A stretch of DNA of 20,228 bases. It comes from Candidatus Omnitrophota bacterium (lineage in GTDB: Bacteria; Omnitrophota; Gorgyraeia; B26-G9). Positions 1 through 6,431 of the stretch are shown here, one piece after another; position 1 is the first letter of the stretch, and every line of letters begins with the position of its first letter. The notes beneath the pieces were generated by a model, which was not told where the DNA came from, ran no database searches, and saw only the letters and a list, made by a program, of their open reading frames with translations. The translations under genes and the position numbers were made by a program. The stretch lies in the NCBI GenBank assembly GCA_028718845.1, contig JAQULA010000009.1, positions 1 through 20,228 on the forward strand. The letters run 5' to 3'.

Positions 1-2
1 TG

Positions 3-1319
3 GCCGATTCGGTCGCTCTGGTCGGCGAACGGAGGGTGAATATCATGGATGCGGTTCAGGGCGGAGAGACGGCGATATTGAATACGGCCGAACATCTCCT
101 GAGAGTCAATCCTTCGGCGGAAGAATACCGGGAAGCGACGATGCAGATCCTTAAACAAAAAGCGCAGGACCGGTATGTTGAAAGCAAAGTCGGAGATCAG
201 GTGTTTACCCGGGACGGCGTTATGCTTTCGGTCATGGCAAATCTCGACCGGCATGAAGAGGCCTCGCGTTTGCCGGGAAAAAGCTTAGCCGGCATAGCGT
301 TATACCGGACGGAAAACGAATACGAGGGGCGCGATGCTATCAGCGAGAAAGAATGGGTGTCGATATTTACCTCGGTGTTGCGTGATTCCGGGGTTGAGGT
401 ATTAAGTATCCGTTTGCCGGACAGGCAAAAAAGTGTCCGGGGAAAAGATATTAAGGATTCGAAAGCGTTCGGTTCCGGCCGTCTTGACGGGATAAAGTTT
501 TTGCTTAACGATCCTATCGGCCGGGATATTGCCGGCACCGTATTGAGGGCGGCGATCAGAGTATCTAACCAGGGCGCAAAAATCCGCGTATTTTTTCCGA
601 TGATTGTTACCGTCGGCGAATGGAGACAGGCCCGGAAATTGTTTGATGAAGCCAGTGAGGTATTGATTGATAAACGGATCATAACCGAAGAGGACGCCGC
701 CCGGGTAAGCGTGGGGTTGATGTTTGAAACTCCGGAAGCCATTGTTTCCAGCCGGGTGCTGATGCAAAATGCCGATTTCGGGAGTATCGGGACCAACGAC
801 CTTATCGCGCGGTTGCAGGATGAACCGATGGAAAGGGATGCTTCGGAAATAAGCGCTAAATATACTCAATTAACTCCGGAATTGTTAAACTATCTGGATC
901 TTCTGGTACACAATGCCCGGAAACTGGATAAGCCGTTTCCGCTTTCCCTGTGCGGGATGCTGGCGTCATCTCCGGAAAGTCTGCTTTATTTCGCGTACGC
1001 GAAAGCCGATAGAGGGATTGAAATAATCCCGAGCGTGGGGGCCGGGGAAGCGGCATATGTTAAAGAATTTATCCGGCATATCGATACCGGGAACCTGACC
1101 CGGATCTTTACCTCCCCGGAGATCAGAACTAATGCCAAGGCATTACGGGCGGCTTTAGCGGTAGAGATCGAGCGCATCGATAATGAGATCGTCCGGGAAT
1201 CCGATGAGATTCTGAGAGCCATGGTTGATCTTTCCCTGGAAACTTATGAACGGAATTCTTCGCTGTCGGAGATGAAAACGGTGATAGCCCGGTCAACGGA
1301 CATTGACCAATCCATATAG
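3..1319 (+). CDS. PEP-utilising enzyme, PtsI-type C-terminal barrel (5'-truncated)
   Basis: C-terminal PEP-binding TIM barrel related to enzyme I of the phosphotransferase system. The frame is open to the window edge, so the gene begins upstream; the GTG at 36 is not a convincing start because the residues just after it still align with the end of the swivelling phospho-histidine domain. Numbering from the GTG, recognisable enzyme I blocks are ALYRTE (about 88-93), FPMI, MFETPEA, GSIGTNDLI and LCGM with the catalytic-type cysteine. The usual RTLDIGGDK segment is replaced by a divergent stretch beginning SIRLPDR, so it is not a textbook enzyme I. The C-terminal 60 or so residues look helical and charged. 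The phospho-histidine cannot be checked here. A regulatory PTS role, a sugar PTS role or another PEP-dependent transferase are all possible. Family call firm, exact role uncertain. Confidence 0.8.
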   Translation, partial: ADSVALVGERRVNIMDAVQGGETAILNTAEHLLRVNPSAEEYREATMQILKQKAQDRYVESKVGDQVFTRDGVMLSVMANLDRHEEASRLPGKSLAGIALYRTENEYEGRDAISEKEWVSIFTSVLRDSGVEVLSIRLPDRQKSVRGKDIKDSKAFGSGRLDGIKFLLNDPIGRDIAGTVLRAAIRVSNQGAKIRVFFPMIVTVGEWRQARKLFDEASEVLIDKRIITEEDAARVSVGLMFETPEAIVSSRVLMQNADFGSIGTNDLIARLQDEPMERDASEISAKYTQLTPELLNYLDLLVHNARKLDKPFPLSLCGMLASSPESLLYFAYAKADRGIEIIPSVGAGEAAYVKEFIRHIDTGNLTRIFTSPEIRTNAKALRAALAVEIERIDNEIVRESDEILRAMVDLSLETYERNSSLSEMKTVIARSTDIDQSI

Positions 1320-1634
1320 GGCAAGCACTCTCCGGGAAGCGAATAGAGTCTTGCTCCCGGGTGTGGGTTTGCCCCGGGATTGCCGCTGCCGGCCGTTACC
1401 GCTTCGGCAGGAACAAAGACTTATCTCGCCGGGCTGCTTTGTCGGCGGAATTGATGCTACTATCTATTGGGCAATAGGTTAGTGGCTTTTGCCTGAGAAA
1501 TCCTTCCCAGAAAACCATTGATTTTTCGACGGATAATAGCTATACTAGCAGGTATCTTGTGAATGTTGGAGAGAACCCCGGTCGAGAGTGTTTTCTCGGG
1601 GAGGGGGCTGTCTTGAGCAAGCGGAGCGGCGGCA
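1320..1634 (+). other. structured 315-bp gap, no gene seen
   Basis: No credible ORF or tRNA. The first 60 bases can form several mutually exclusive hairpins: GCAAG(c)ACTC at 1321-1330 with GAGTCTTGC at 1346-1354; CCGGGA 1332-1337 with TCCCGG 1355-1360; GGGCAA 1319-1324 with TTGCCC 1369-1374. A further inverted repeat CTGCCG/CGGCAG lies at 1386-1391 and 1405-1410. None is followed by a T-run, so a standard intrinsic terminator is not seen. The right end carries the yggT promoter and leader. Confidence 0.45.
1518..1546 (+). promoter_or_regulatory. sigma70-type promoter for the YggT gene
   Basis: TTGATT (1518-1523), a 17-bp spacer and TATACT (1541-1546). The predicted start of transcription near 1553 gives a leader of about 80 nt. 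The leader contains a hairpin (CCCC 1576-1579 with GGGG 1598-1601, plus GAG 1584-1586 with CTC 1595-1597, 4-nt bulge) before a weak GGAG and the ATG at 1635. Confidence 0.55.
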
Positions 1635-1940
1635 ATGTTTGTTATCGCATATATTCTTGAAGGCCTGGCAGTGGTCGTTCAGATCGGCTTGACTATTGTA
1701 TATTGGCTGATTGTGGTCCGGGCGCTGATAAGCTGGGTAAATCCCGATCCATATAATCCTATTGTACAGTTTTTACGTCAAACTACCGACCCTATTTTAG
1801 AACCGCTGCGCCGGATTATTATGCCCCTGACCATGATGATTCACGTCGACCTATCTCCTTTATTTGCTTTTTTTATCATTGTTTTTTTACAACAGTCACT
1901 GGTGGGGATCATTTATCATGTCGCGGGAATGTTCCGGTAA
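1635..1940 (+). CDS. yggT: YggT family integral membrane protein
   Basis: A 101-residue protein with two hydrophobic segments (about residues 3-35 and 68-97) flanking the family signature RALISWVNPDPYNP followed by LRQTTDPILEPLRRI. YggT proteins are small inner-membrane proteins found near cell-division or amino-acid metabolism genes; one Escherichia coli member has been linked to osmotic or potassium stress, but the molecular role is unsettled. It has a single YGGT repeat, the common short form. The gene has its own promoter and a structured leader, and lies just upstream of a potassium transporter gene, from which it is separated by 171 bp of repeat-rich DNA, so it is probably not in one strict operon with it. 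Confidence 0.85.
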   Translation: MFVIAYILEGLAVVVQIGLTIVYWLIVVRALISWVNPDPYNPIVQFLRQTTDPILEPLRRIIMPLTMMIHVDLSPLFAFFIIVFLQQSLVGIIYHVAGMFR

Positions 1941-1949
1941 TTATAAGTA

Positions 1950-1970
1950 AAAAGTGAAAAGGTAAAAGTC
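1950..1970 (+). repeat. heptamer array AAAAGTN x3
   Basis: Three consecutive 7-bp units (AAAAGTG, then AAAAGGT, then AAAAGTC) begin 9 bp after the YggT stop codon. The same unit on the opposite strand (CTTTTAA) is tandemly repeated at 3902-3922. Confidence 0.6.
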
Positions 1971-1975
1971 TCTAA

Positions 1976-2018
1976 GCCCAATTCCGGGGCATTCTGCGGC
2001 GAGCTTCGCCGAATTGCC
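1976..2018 (+). repeat. REP-like palindrome
   Basis: CGGCGA (1997-2002) and TCGCCG (2006-2011) form a stem with a 3-nt loop, extended after small bulges by TT/AA and GGCA (1988-1991) with TGCC (2015-2018). An alternative hairpin pairs GCCC (1976-1979) with GGGC (1987-1990), so two folds compete for the same bases. No T-run follows. It lies between yggT and trkH and may be a transcript-end stabiliser or a repetitive extragenic palindrome. Confidence 0.5.
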
Positions 2019-2045
2019 GGCGGGTAAGAAGTGAAATTAGTCGAT

Positions 2046-2102
2046 ACGCATGACGCAATACGTTTTTCAACTGTTGATAACTATAGATAACCGTTTATAA
2101 CC
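2046..2102 (+). repeat. composite heptamer plus decamer repeat upstream of trkH
   Basis: Three 7-bp units beginning ACGC, ACGC and ACGT (2046, 2053, 2060) are followed by three 10-bp units ending in ATAA (2071-2080, 2081-2090, 2091-2100). The same order with closely matching sequence occurs on the minus strand upstream of tsaD (13802-13752), including shared blocks GACGCAATAC, TTGATAAC and TTATAACC. In both places the decamers abut the start of the next gene. Confidence 0.7.
2074..2101 (+). promoter_or_regulatory. promoter-like hexamers within the decamer array
   Basis: TTGATA (2074-2079), 16-bp spacer, TATAAC (2096-2101). The trkH ATG follows only 10 bp later with no clear Shine-Dalgarno sequence, which would give a very short leader. 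The same spacing is present in the tsaD copy of the repeat. It may be only a by-product of the AT-rich repeat. Confidence 0.4.
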
Positions 2103-2111
2103 GACAAGTAC

Positions 2112-3806
2112 ATGCCTGAAAAAAAATCGAACATACATAAACTGCTGGATTTAGCGACGATTATTACCGGCGCGATATCGGTTATTTTTTTATTGATGCA
2201 ATGGGGTATGCCGCTGCAGGGCAAAGAACCATTGTTTAATATTGCCGATAATTGTGTTCTGGTCATGTTCATTGTGATTGTTTCTTTGCGCTTCCTGTCA
2301 ATGCCTTCGAAGAAAGAATATCTTAAAAAGTATTGGCTCGATCTGCTGGTGTGTATCCCCTACATCCAGTTTTTTCACGGGTTGAAAACGGCACGGCTAT
2401 GGTTTATTCTGCGTCAGGGAAGTATTATCTTCCGGGCAATGCGGCGGGATAAGATCGGTGAAAAACTGATCAACCTGCTCGGGCTTAAACCGGCGCATTT
2501 GCTGATCGCAAGTTTTATGATGACGATCCTGTTGGGCACTTTTTTGCTGACCCTGCCTATCGCGACGCGGCAGGGGGTGGGGATGAATTTCGTTGATGCT
2601 TTGTTTACCGCCACTTCGGCAACTTGCGTGACCGGCCTGGCTATCCAGGATACCGGTACTTTTTTTTCCTTATTCGGCCAGCTGGTAATTCTGGCCATGA
2701 TCCAGGTCGGGGCTTTGGGGATTATGACGTTCTCGGTAACGTTGGCTCTGGCCGCCGGGAAAAAAATATCCAATAAAGAGACGATTGCCATGCAGGATGT
2801 GCTTGATCACGGCAGTGTTATCGGAATCAAAGAGCTTATCCGTTTTATCGCGATGATGACTCTTGTGATCGAATTTATCGGTACAATGGTCCTATTCAAG
2901 GGGTTTCAACCGCATATTTCCGATCCGGTGCGGTGTCTTTACGCGGCCATGTTTCATTCTGTTTCCGCTTTTTGTAACGCCGGGTTCTCTTTATTTCCCG
3001 ACAGCCTGATTAATTTTTCCAGTGAGCCGATGATTATTGTATCGATAGCGCTGCTGATCATTTTCGGCGGCCTGGGGTTCGTTGTGGTCAAGGACCTGTG
3101 GAGCCTTTTTATTACCCGGGAACGCCCGGCCAGCTTAGGGCTGCGTTTGCACACGAAGTTGGTTTTGACGATGACAATCGTCCTGATCATTGCCGGCACG
3201 GCGGTGATATTTTTCGCGGAACGCGGCGCGGCCTTGCAGGGAATGCCGATGTCGCAGAAAATCCTGGCTAGTTTTTTTCAATCCGTAACCGCGCGTACCG
3301 CGGGATTTAACAGCGTGGATATCGGTAAACTGACTAATTCGGGGATTTTTAGTATTATCGTGCTTATGTTCATCGGCGCTTCCGCCGGGTCGACCGGAGG
3401 CGGGATTAAAACAACTACGCTATGGGTCCTCATACAGGCGTTTGTGAGCAGTTTGCGTAATAAAGATGATATTAATATATTCAAAAGAAAGATTCCGGAA
3501 GCGGTTGTGCTCAAATCGGTATCCGTATTCATGCTGTCTTTGGGGCTGATCATCGTGTTCATGTATCTGGTGGCGTTATTCGAACCGCTGCCGTTTCGCG
3601 ATATAATTTTTGAGGTAGTTTCCGCGTTCGGAACGGTCGGGCTTTCCTGCGGGATAACCGCGCAGATGCATGTTCCGGGAAAATTATTGATAACTTTGCT
3701 GATGTTTGCCGGAAGGCTGGGACCATTAACCATAGTGCTTGCATTTTCCGGGTATCAGCGTAGAATTAATTATACTTATGCCGAAGAACGGGTGCTGGTC
3801 GGCTGA
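2112..3806 (+). CDS. trkH: TrkH/KtrB-type potassium transporter with extra N-terminal membrane domain
   Basis: Membrane subunit of a K+ (or K+/Na+) uptake system. Four pore-loop segments are visible, each with the filter glycine: TATSATCVTGL (167-176), SVSAFCNAGF (283-292), SVTARTAGF (391-399) and VSAFGTVGL (503-511). A GSTGGGIKT segment (427-435) marks the third-repeat intramembrane loop. At 564 residues it is well over a typical KtrB of about 450: residues 1-125 add hydrophobic segments and a basic stretch (LKTARLWFILRQ, then RAMRR) resembling the degenerate voltage-sensor-like domain seen on some Bacteroidota TrkH proteins. No TrkA/KtrA regulatory subunit is adjacent. The ATG lacks a clear ribosome binding site and follows a repeat array with promoter-like hexamers. 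Confidence 0.9.
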   Translation: MPEKKSNIHKLLDLATIITGAISVIFLLMQWGMPLQGKEPLFNIADNCVLVMFIVIVSLRFLSMPSKKEYLKKYWLDLLVCIPYIQFFHGLKTARLWFILRQGSIIFRAMRRDKIGEKLINLLGLKPAHLLIASFMMTILLGTFLLTLPIATRQGVGMNFVDALFTATSATCVTGLAIQDTGTFFSLFGQLVILAMIQVGALGIMTFSVTLALAAGKKISNKETIAMQDVLDHGSVIGIKELIRFIAMMTLVIEFIGTMVLFKGFQPHISDPVRCLYAAMFHSVSAFCNAGFSLFPDSLINFSSEPMIIVSIALLIIFGGLGFVVVKDLWSLFITRERPASLGLRLHTKLVLTMTIVLIIAGTAVIFFAERGAALQGMPMSQKILASFFQSVTARTAGFNSVDIGKLTNSGIFSIIVLMFIGASAGSTGGGIKTTTLWVLIQAFVSSLRNKDDINIFKRKIPEAVVLKSVSVFMLSLGLIIVFMYLVALFEPLPFRDIIFEVVSAFGTVGLSCGITAQMHVPGKLLITLLMFAGRLGPLTIVLAFSGYQRRINYTYAEERVLVG

Positions 3807-3809
3807 GAA

Positions 3810-3837
3810 GCGATAAGCGTATAGCGGTTAGCGAATA
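3810..3837 (+). repeat. heptamer array GCGNNTA x4
   Basis: Four in-register 7-bp units starting GCG at 3810, 3817, 3824 and 3831, beginning 3 bp after the trkH stop codon. The matching array on the minus strand lies at 13831-13858. In both cases the array is followed by a (A)AGTAAAG motif. Confidence 0.7.
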
Positions 3838-3867
3838 AAGTAAAGAAGGAAGCGGCTCGTAATAAAC

Positions 3868-3881
3868 CGAAGGACGCAGAA
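3868..3881 (+). repeat. CGAAGGA-type heptamer pair
   Basis: CGAAGGA followed directly by CGCAGAA; a near-identical pair (CGAAGGA, CGCAAAA) ends the five-unit array at 19862-19896. Confidence 0.45.
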
Positions 3882-3901
3882 ATAAATAAAAGTGTGGTAA
3901 C

Positions 3902-3922
3902 CTTTTAACTTTTAACTTAAAT
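3902..3922 (+). repeat. heptamer array CTTTTAA x3
   Basis: Two identical 7-bp units CTTTTAA and a third variant CTTAAAT, directly before the AAGGGGG ribosome binding site of hemB. It is the reverse complement of the AAAAGTN family at 1950-1970. Confidence 0.5.
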
Positions 3923-3934
3923 AAGGGGGTATCT

Positions 3935-4990
3935 ATGTATTATCCGGTAACACGGCTGCGCCGGCTGCGCAAAACCCATCAGTTGCGGGAAATGGTGCGC
4001 GAAACGGAATTGAATGTGCGTTCTTTGATATACCCTGTTTTTGTGGTTGAAGGCAAAGACGTGAAAGATCCGATCGCTTCAATGCCCGGGATGTTCCGTT
4101 TTTCAGTGGACGCATTGTTGAAAGAAGTAAAAGAGATCGAAGGTTTGCGCATCCCGGCAATAATGCTGTTCGGGATCCCGGAGCGCAAAGACGAACGCGC
4201 CACCGCGGCATATGCCAAGAACGGGATCGTCCAAACCGCGATCAAAGCGATCAAAGAAAAGTTTCCCAACCTGATCGTTATCACCGATGTCTGCCTGTGC
4301 GCCTATACTCCGGCCGGGCATTGCGGGGTGGTTAAAAACCGGGTGGCGGCAAGCAAGGACGAGGGCGGGGAAGACGAGGGGTCTCCGGAATCGTCGAACG
4401 GACAGGATTTGGTCGTCTATAACGATGCCTCCTGCGAACTTCTGGCAAAAATGGCGCTTTCGCATGCGGAAGCCGGGGCGGACATGGTCGCGCCCAGCAG
4501 TATGATGGACGGGCAGGTCGGGGCCATTCGCAAAATTCTTGACGCGAATAATTATAAACATATCTCGATCATGGCCTACAGCGCCAAGTTCGCCTCCAGT
4601 TTCTACGGTCCGTTCCGCGATGCGGCGGGATCGTCTCCGGAAACCGGCGACCGCAAATCGTATCAGATGAACCCGGCCAACAGCCAGGAAGCGCTGCGGG
4701 AAATTGAACTGGATATCCAGGAAGGCGCGGATATCGTGATGGTAAAGCCGGCCCTGGCTTATCTGGATATTATTGCCAAAGCGAAACAACGTTATTCGGT
4801 CCCGTTGGCGGCCTATAATGTCAGCGGCGAATTTGCCATGGTCAAAGCCGCCGCGTCCATGGGCTGGATCGACGAAAAAGAAATCGTCATGGAAGAACTG
4901 ACGGCGATGAAACGGGCGGGAGCGGATATTATTATAACTTATCACGCCAAAGACGCGGCGCGCTGGCTCAGCGGAAAATTTTTATTGTAG
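3935..4990 (+). CDS. hemB: delta-aminolevulinic acid dehydratase (porphobilinogen synthase)
   Basis: Condenses two 5-aminolevulinate molecules to porphobilinogen, the second common step of tetrapyrrole synthesis, in the cytoplasm. Both Schiff-base lysines are present: K218 in MAYSAKFASSFYGPFRDA and K271 in DIVMVKPALAYLD. Cysteines C120, C122 and C130 in DVCLCAYTPAGHCG indicate the zinc-dependent class. At 351 residues it is slightly longer than usual because an acidic, low-complexity insertion (about 138-158, EGGEDEGSPESS) follows the zinc loop, where most homologues have a short linker. Start supported by AAGGGGG 6-8 bases upstream of the ATG. It heads a run of closely spaced plus-strand genes ending with rlmI, with hemL four genes downstream. 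Confidence 0.95.
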   Translation: MYYPVTRLRRLRKTHQLREMVRETELNVRSLIYPVFVVEGKDVKDPIASMPGMFRFSVDALLKEVKEIEGLRIPAIMLFGIPERKDERATAAYAKNGIVQTAIKAIKEKFPNLIVITDVCLCAYTPAGHCGVVKNRVAASKDEGGEDEGSPESSNGQDLVVYNDASCELLAKMALSHAEAGADMVAPSSMMDGQVGAIRKILDANNYKHISIMAYSAKFASSFYGPFRDAAGSSPETGDRKSYQMNPANSQEALREIELDIQEGADIVMVKPALAYLDIIAKAKQRYSVPLAAYNVSGEFAMVKAAASMGWIDEKEIVMEELTAMKRAGADIIITYHAKDAARWLSGKFLL

Positions 4991-5011
4991 ACCGCGCGGA
5001 AAGAGGAATTT

Positions 5012-6028
5012 ATGCTGGTATCATGGAATATTACCCGGGCATGTAATCTCAAATGCGAACATTGTTATCGCGATGCCGGCGATGCCGATGCCGATGAATT
5101 AACTTTGGCCGAAGGCAAGAAGCTGCTTTCCGACCTGCATGCCCTGCATTTTCGTCTGATTATTTTTTCCGGGGGAGAACCGTTGCTCCGCCCGGATCTG
5201 TTCGACCTGATTAAATATGCCCGCGGACTCGGGTTGGTGAGCGTGTTGGGAACGAACGGAACGTTGATCGACCGCGACTGCGCGCGGCGGCTGAAAGATG
5301 CCGGCCTCAAACGCGCCGGGATCAGCCTTGATTCTGTGAACGAAGTCCAGCACGATGCGTTTCGCTGCGCGCAGGGCTCATGGCGGCAGGCGATTACCGG
5401 CATGGAGAACTGCAAAGCCGCCGGACTTGAGTTCCAGGTGCATACCACGGTTACGACGAAAAATATCGACCAGATCCTGGCGATCACCGATTTTGCCCAG
5501 GCCAAAGGGGCTCAGGCGCACCATATATTTTTCCTGGTTCCCACCGGCAGGGGAAAAGATATCGACAATGTTATCCCCGCTCCGGCGGAATATGAACGTT
5601 TACTGGAACAGATCCTGGAAAAACAAAAGAGCGTGTCCCTGGAATTGAAGCCGGTATGTGCCCCGCATTTTATGCGGATTGCCCGTAAAAAAAAGATCGC
5701 CATGCGTTTTGAAAAAGGCTGTCTGGCCGGGATCAGTTATGCCTGTATTATTCCCAACGGCGATGTGCATCCCTGTCCGTATATGCCGATCCGCCTGGGA
5801 AATGTGCGCACGGACGGGTTTGTGAAAATATGGCAGGAGAATAAGGTCCTGCAGGATTTGCGCGAAGCCCGCCTGCATGGTAAATGCGGAGTGTGTGAGT
5901 TTAAGAACGTTTGTGCCGGATGCCGGGCCGCGGCATATTATCAATCCGGGGGAGATTACCTGGCCGAAGATTTGAATTGTACTTATGAACCAAAAAGAAA
6001 AGCTGATCCTGACAACGTTACAGTCTAA
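5012..6028 (+). CDS. ahbC: radical SAM 12,18-didecarboxysiroheme deacetylase (AhbC/NirJ type)
   Basis: Radical SAM enzyme of the siroheme-dependent heme pathway; AhbC removes the two acetate side chains of didecarboxysiroheme to give Fe-coproporphyrin III. The SAM cluster motif CxxxCxxC is at C11, C15 and C18 in ITRACNLKCEHCYRDAG; the SAM-binding GGEP follows (FSGGEPLLRP). A C-terminal SPASM-like region carries GCLAG, CPYMP and the CGVCEFKNVCAGC cluster, for an auxiliary 4Fe-4S centre. The CYRDAG signature fits AhbC and NirJ rather than the heme synthase AhbD, whose motif ends CRA. The two following siroheme decarboxylase subunits favour heme b over heme d1 (no nirS-type genes are visible). 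Start has AGAGGA upstream and is 21 bp from hemB; the end overlaps the next gene by 44 bp. Confidence 0.82.
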   Translation: MLVSWNITRACNLKCEHCYRDAGDADADELTLAEGKKLLSDLHALHFRLIIFSGGEPLLRPDLFDLIKYARGLGLVSVLGTNGTLIDRDCARRLKDAGLKRAGISLDSVNEVQHDAFRCAQGSWRQAITGMENCKAAGLEFQVHTTVTTKNIDQILAITDFAQAKGAQAHHIFFLVPTGRGKDIDNVIPAPAEYERLLEQILEKQKSVSLELKPVCAPHFMRIARKKKIAMRFEKGCLAGISYACIIPNGDVHPCPYMPIRLGNVRTDGFVKIWQENKVLQDLREARLHGKCGVCEFKNVCAGCRAAAYYQSGGDYLAEDLNCTYEPKRKADPDNVTV

Positions 6029-6431
6029 ATTTCCGTTGACCCGGTATCCGTATCGCGATGTCGCGCGCCGGCTGGGCCTGACGGAAGAATGTTTATTGGA
6101 AAAAATTTCCGGCCTGAAACAAAACGGCACCATCCGCCGTATCGGCGCGGTAACTTCGGGCCGGCATGTGGGATATAAAAGCGTGCTGATAAGTGCCGGC
6201 GTAAAGGCGGGATCCGTTCCCTCGGTTGCCCGGTTCGTGAACTCGTTCGCCAATGTTTCCCATAATTATTTGCGCGAGGGTGAGTTTAATCTTTGGTGTA
6301 CGTTCAGCGCGAAAACGCAGGCGGAGATTGACGAATTTATCGCCGCGCTGAAAAAACGCCGGGGGGTGGTTAAGGTTATTGTTCTGCCGGCGCGAAAAAC
6401 CTTTAAAATTAACGCTGAGTTCTCACTATAA
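5985..6431 (+). CDS. ahbA: siroheme decarboxylase subunit (Lrp/AsnC-like, AhbA/NirD type)
   Basis: One half of the heterodimer that decarboxylates siroheme to 12,18-didecarboxysiroheme. Its 148 residues show the AsnC-like layout: N-terminal winged helix (about 5-55, FPLTRYPYRDVARRLGL, then NGTIRRIGAV) and a C-terminal ferredoxin-like domain with SHNYLREGEFNLWCTF, whose histidine and tyrosine match the conserved active-site region of the family. It is not expected to be a DNA-binding regulator despite the fold. The ATG lies 44 bp inside ahbC; it is needed because the helix-turn-helix starts immediately. Its stop codon shares one base with the next start (TAATG). Which of the two neighbours is AhbA and which AhbB is assigned by order only. 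Confidence 0.8.
   Translation: MNQKEKLILTTLQSKFPLTRYPYRDVARRLGLTEECLLEKISGLKQNGTIRRIGAVTSGRHVGYKSVLISAGVKAGSVPSVARFVNSFANVSHNYLREGEFNLWCTFSAKTQAEIDEFIAALKKRRGVVKVIVLPARKTFKINAEFSL

Noticed and set aside
36..1319. GTG at 36 as the start of a complete 427-residue protein
   Set aside because: The frame is open to the window edge and the residues after the GTG still belong to the enzyme I domain junction; GGAGG directly abutting the GTG is too close to serve as its ribosome binding site.
1321..1360. H-type pseudoknot after the PtsI-like gene
   Set aside because: The crossing stems leave no nucleotides to span the 9-bp first stem, so simultaneous formation is sterically unlikely; alternative hairpins are the better reading.
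1320..1634. Known riboswitch or tRNA in the yggT gap
   Set aside because: A CTGAGA word recalls the TPP element but the other conserved blocks are missing, and no tRNA cloverleaf can be drawn.
4103..4945. Long open frame on the minus strand inside hemB
   Set aside because: It is antisense to a fully conserved hemB and its translation has no recognisable motif. GC-rich third positions of hemB explain the open frame.
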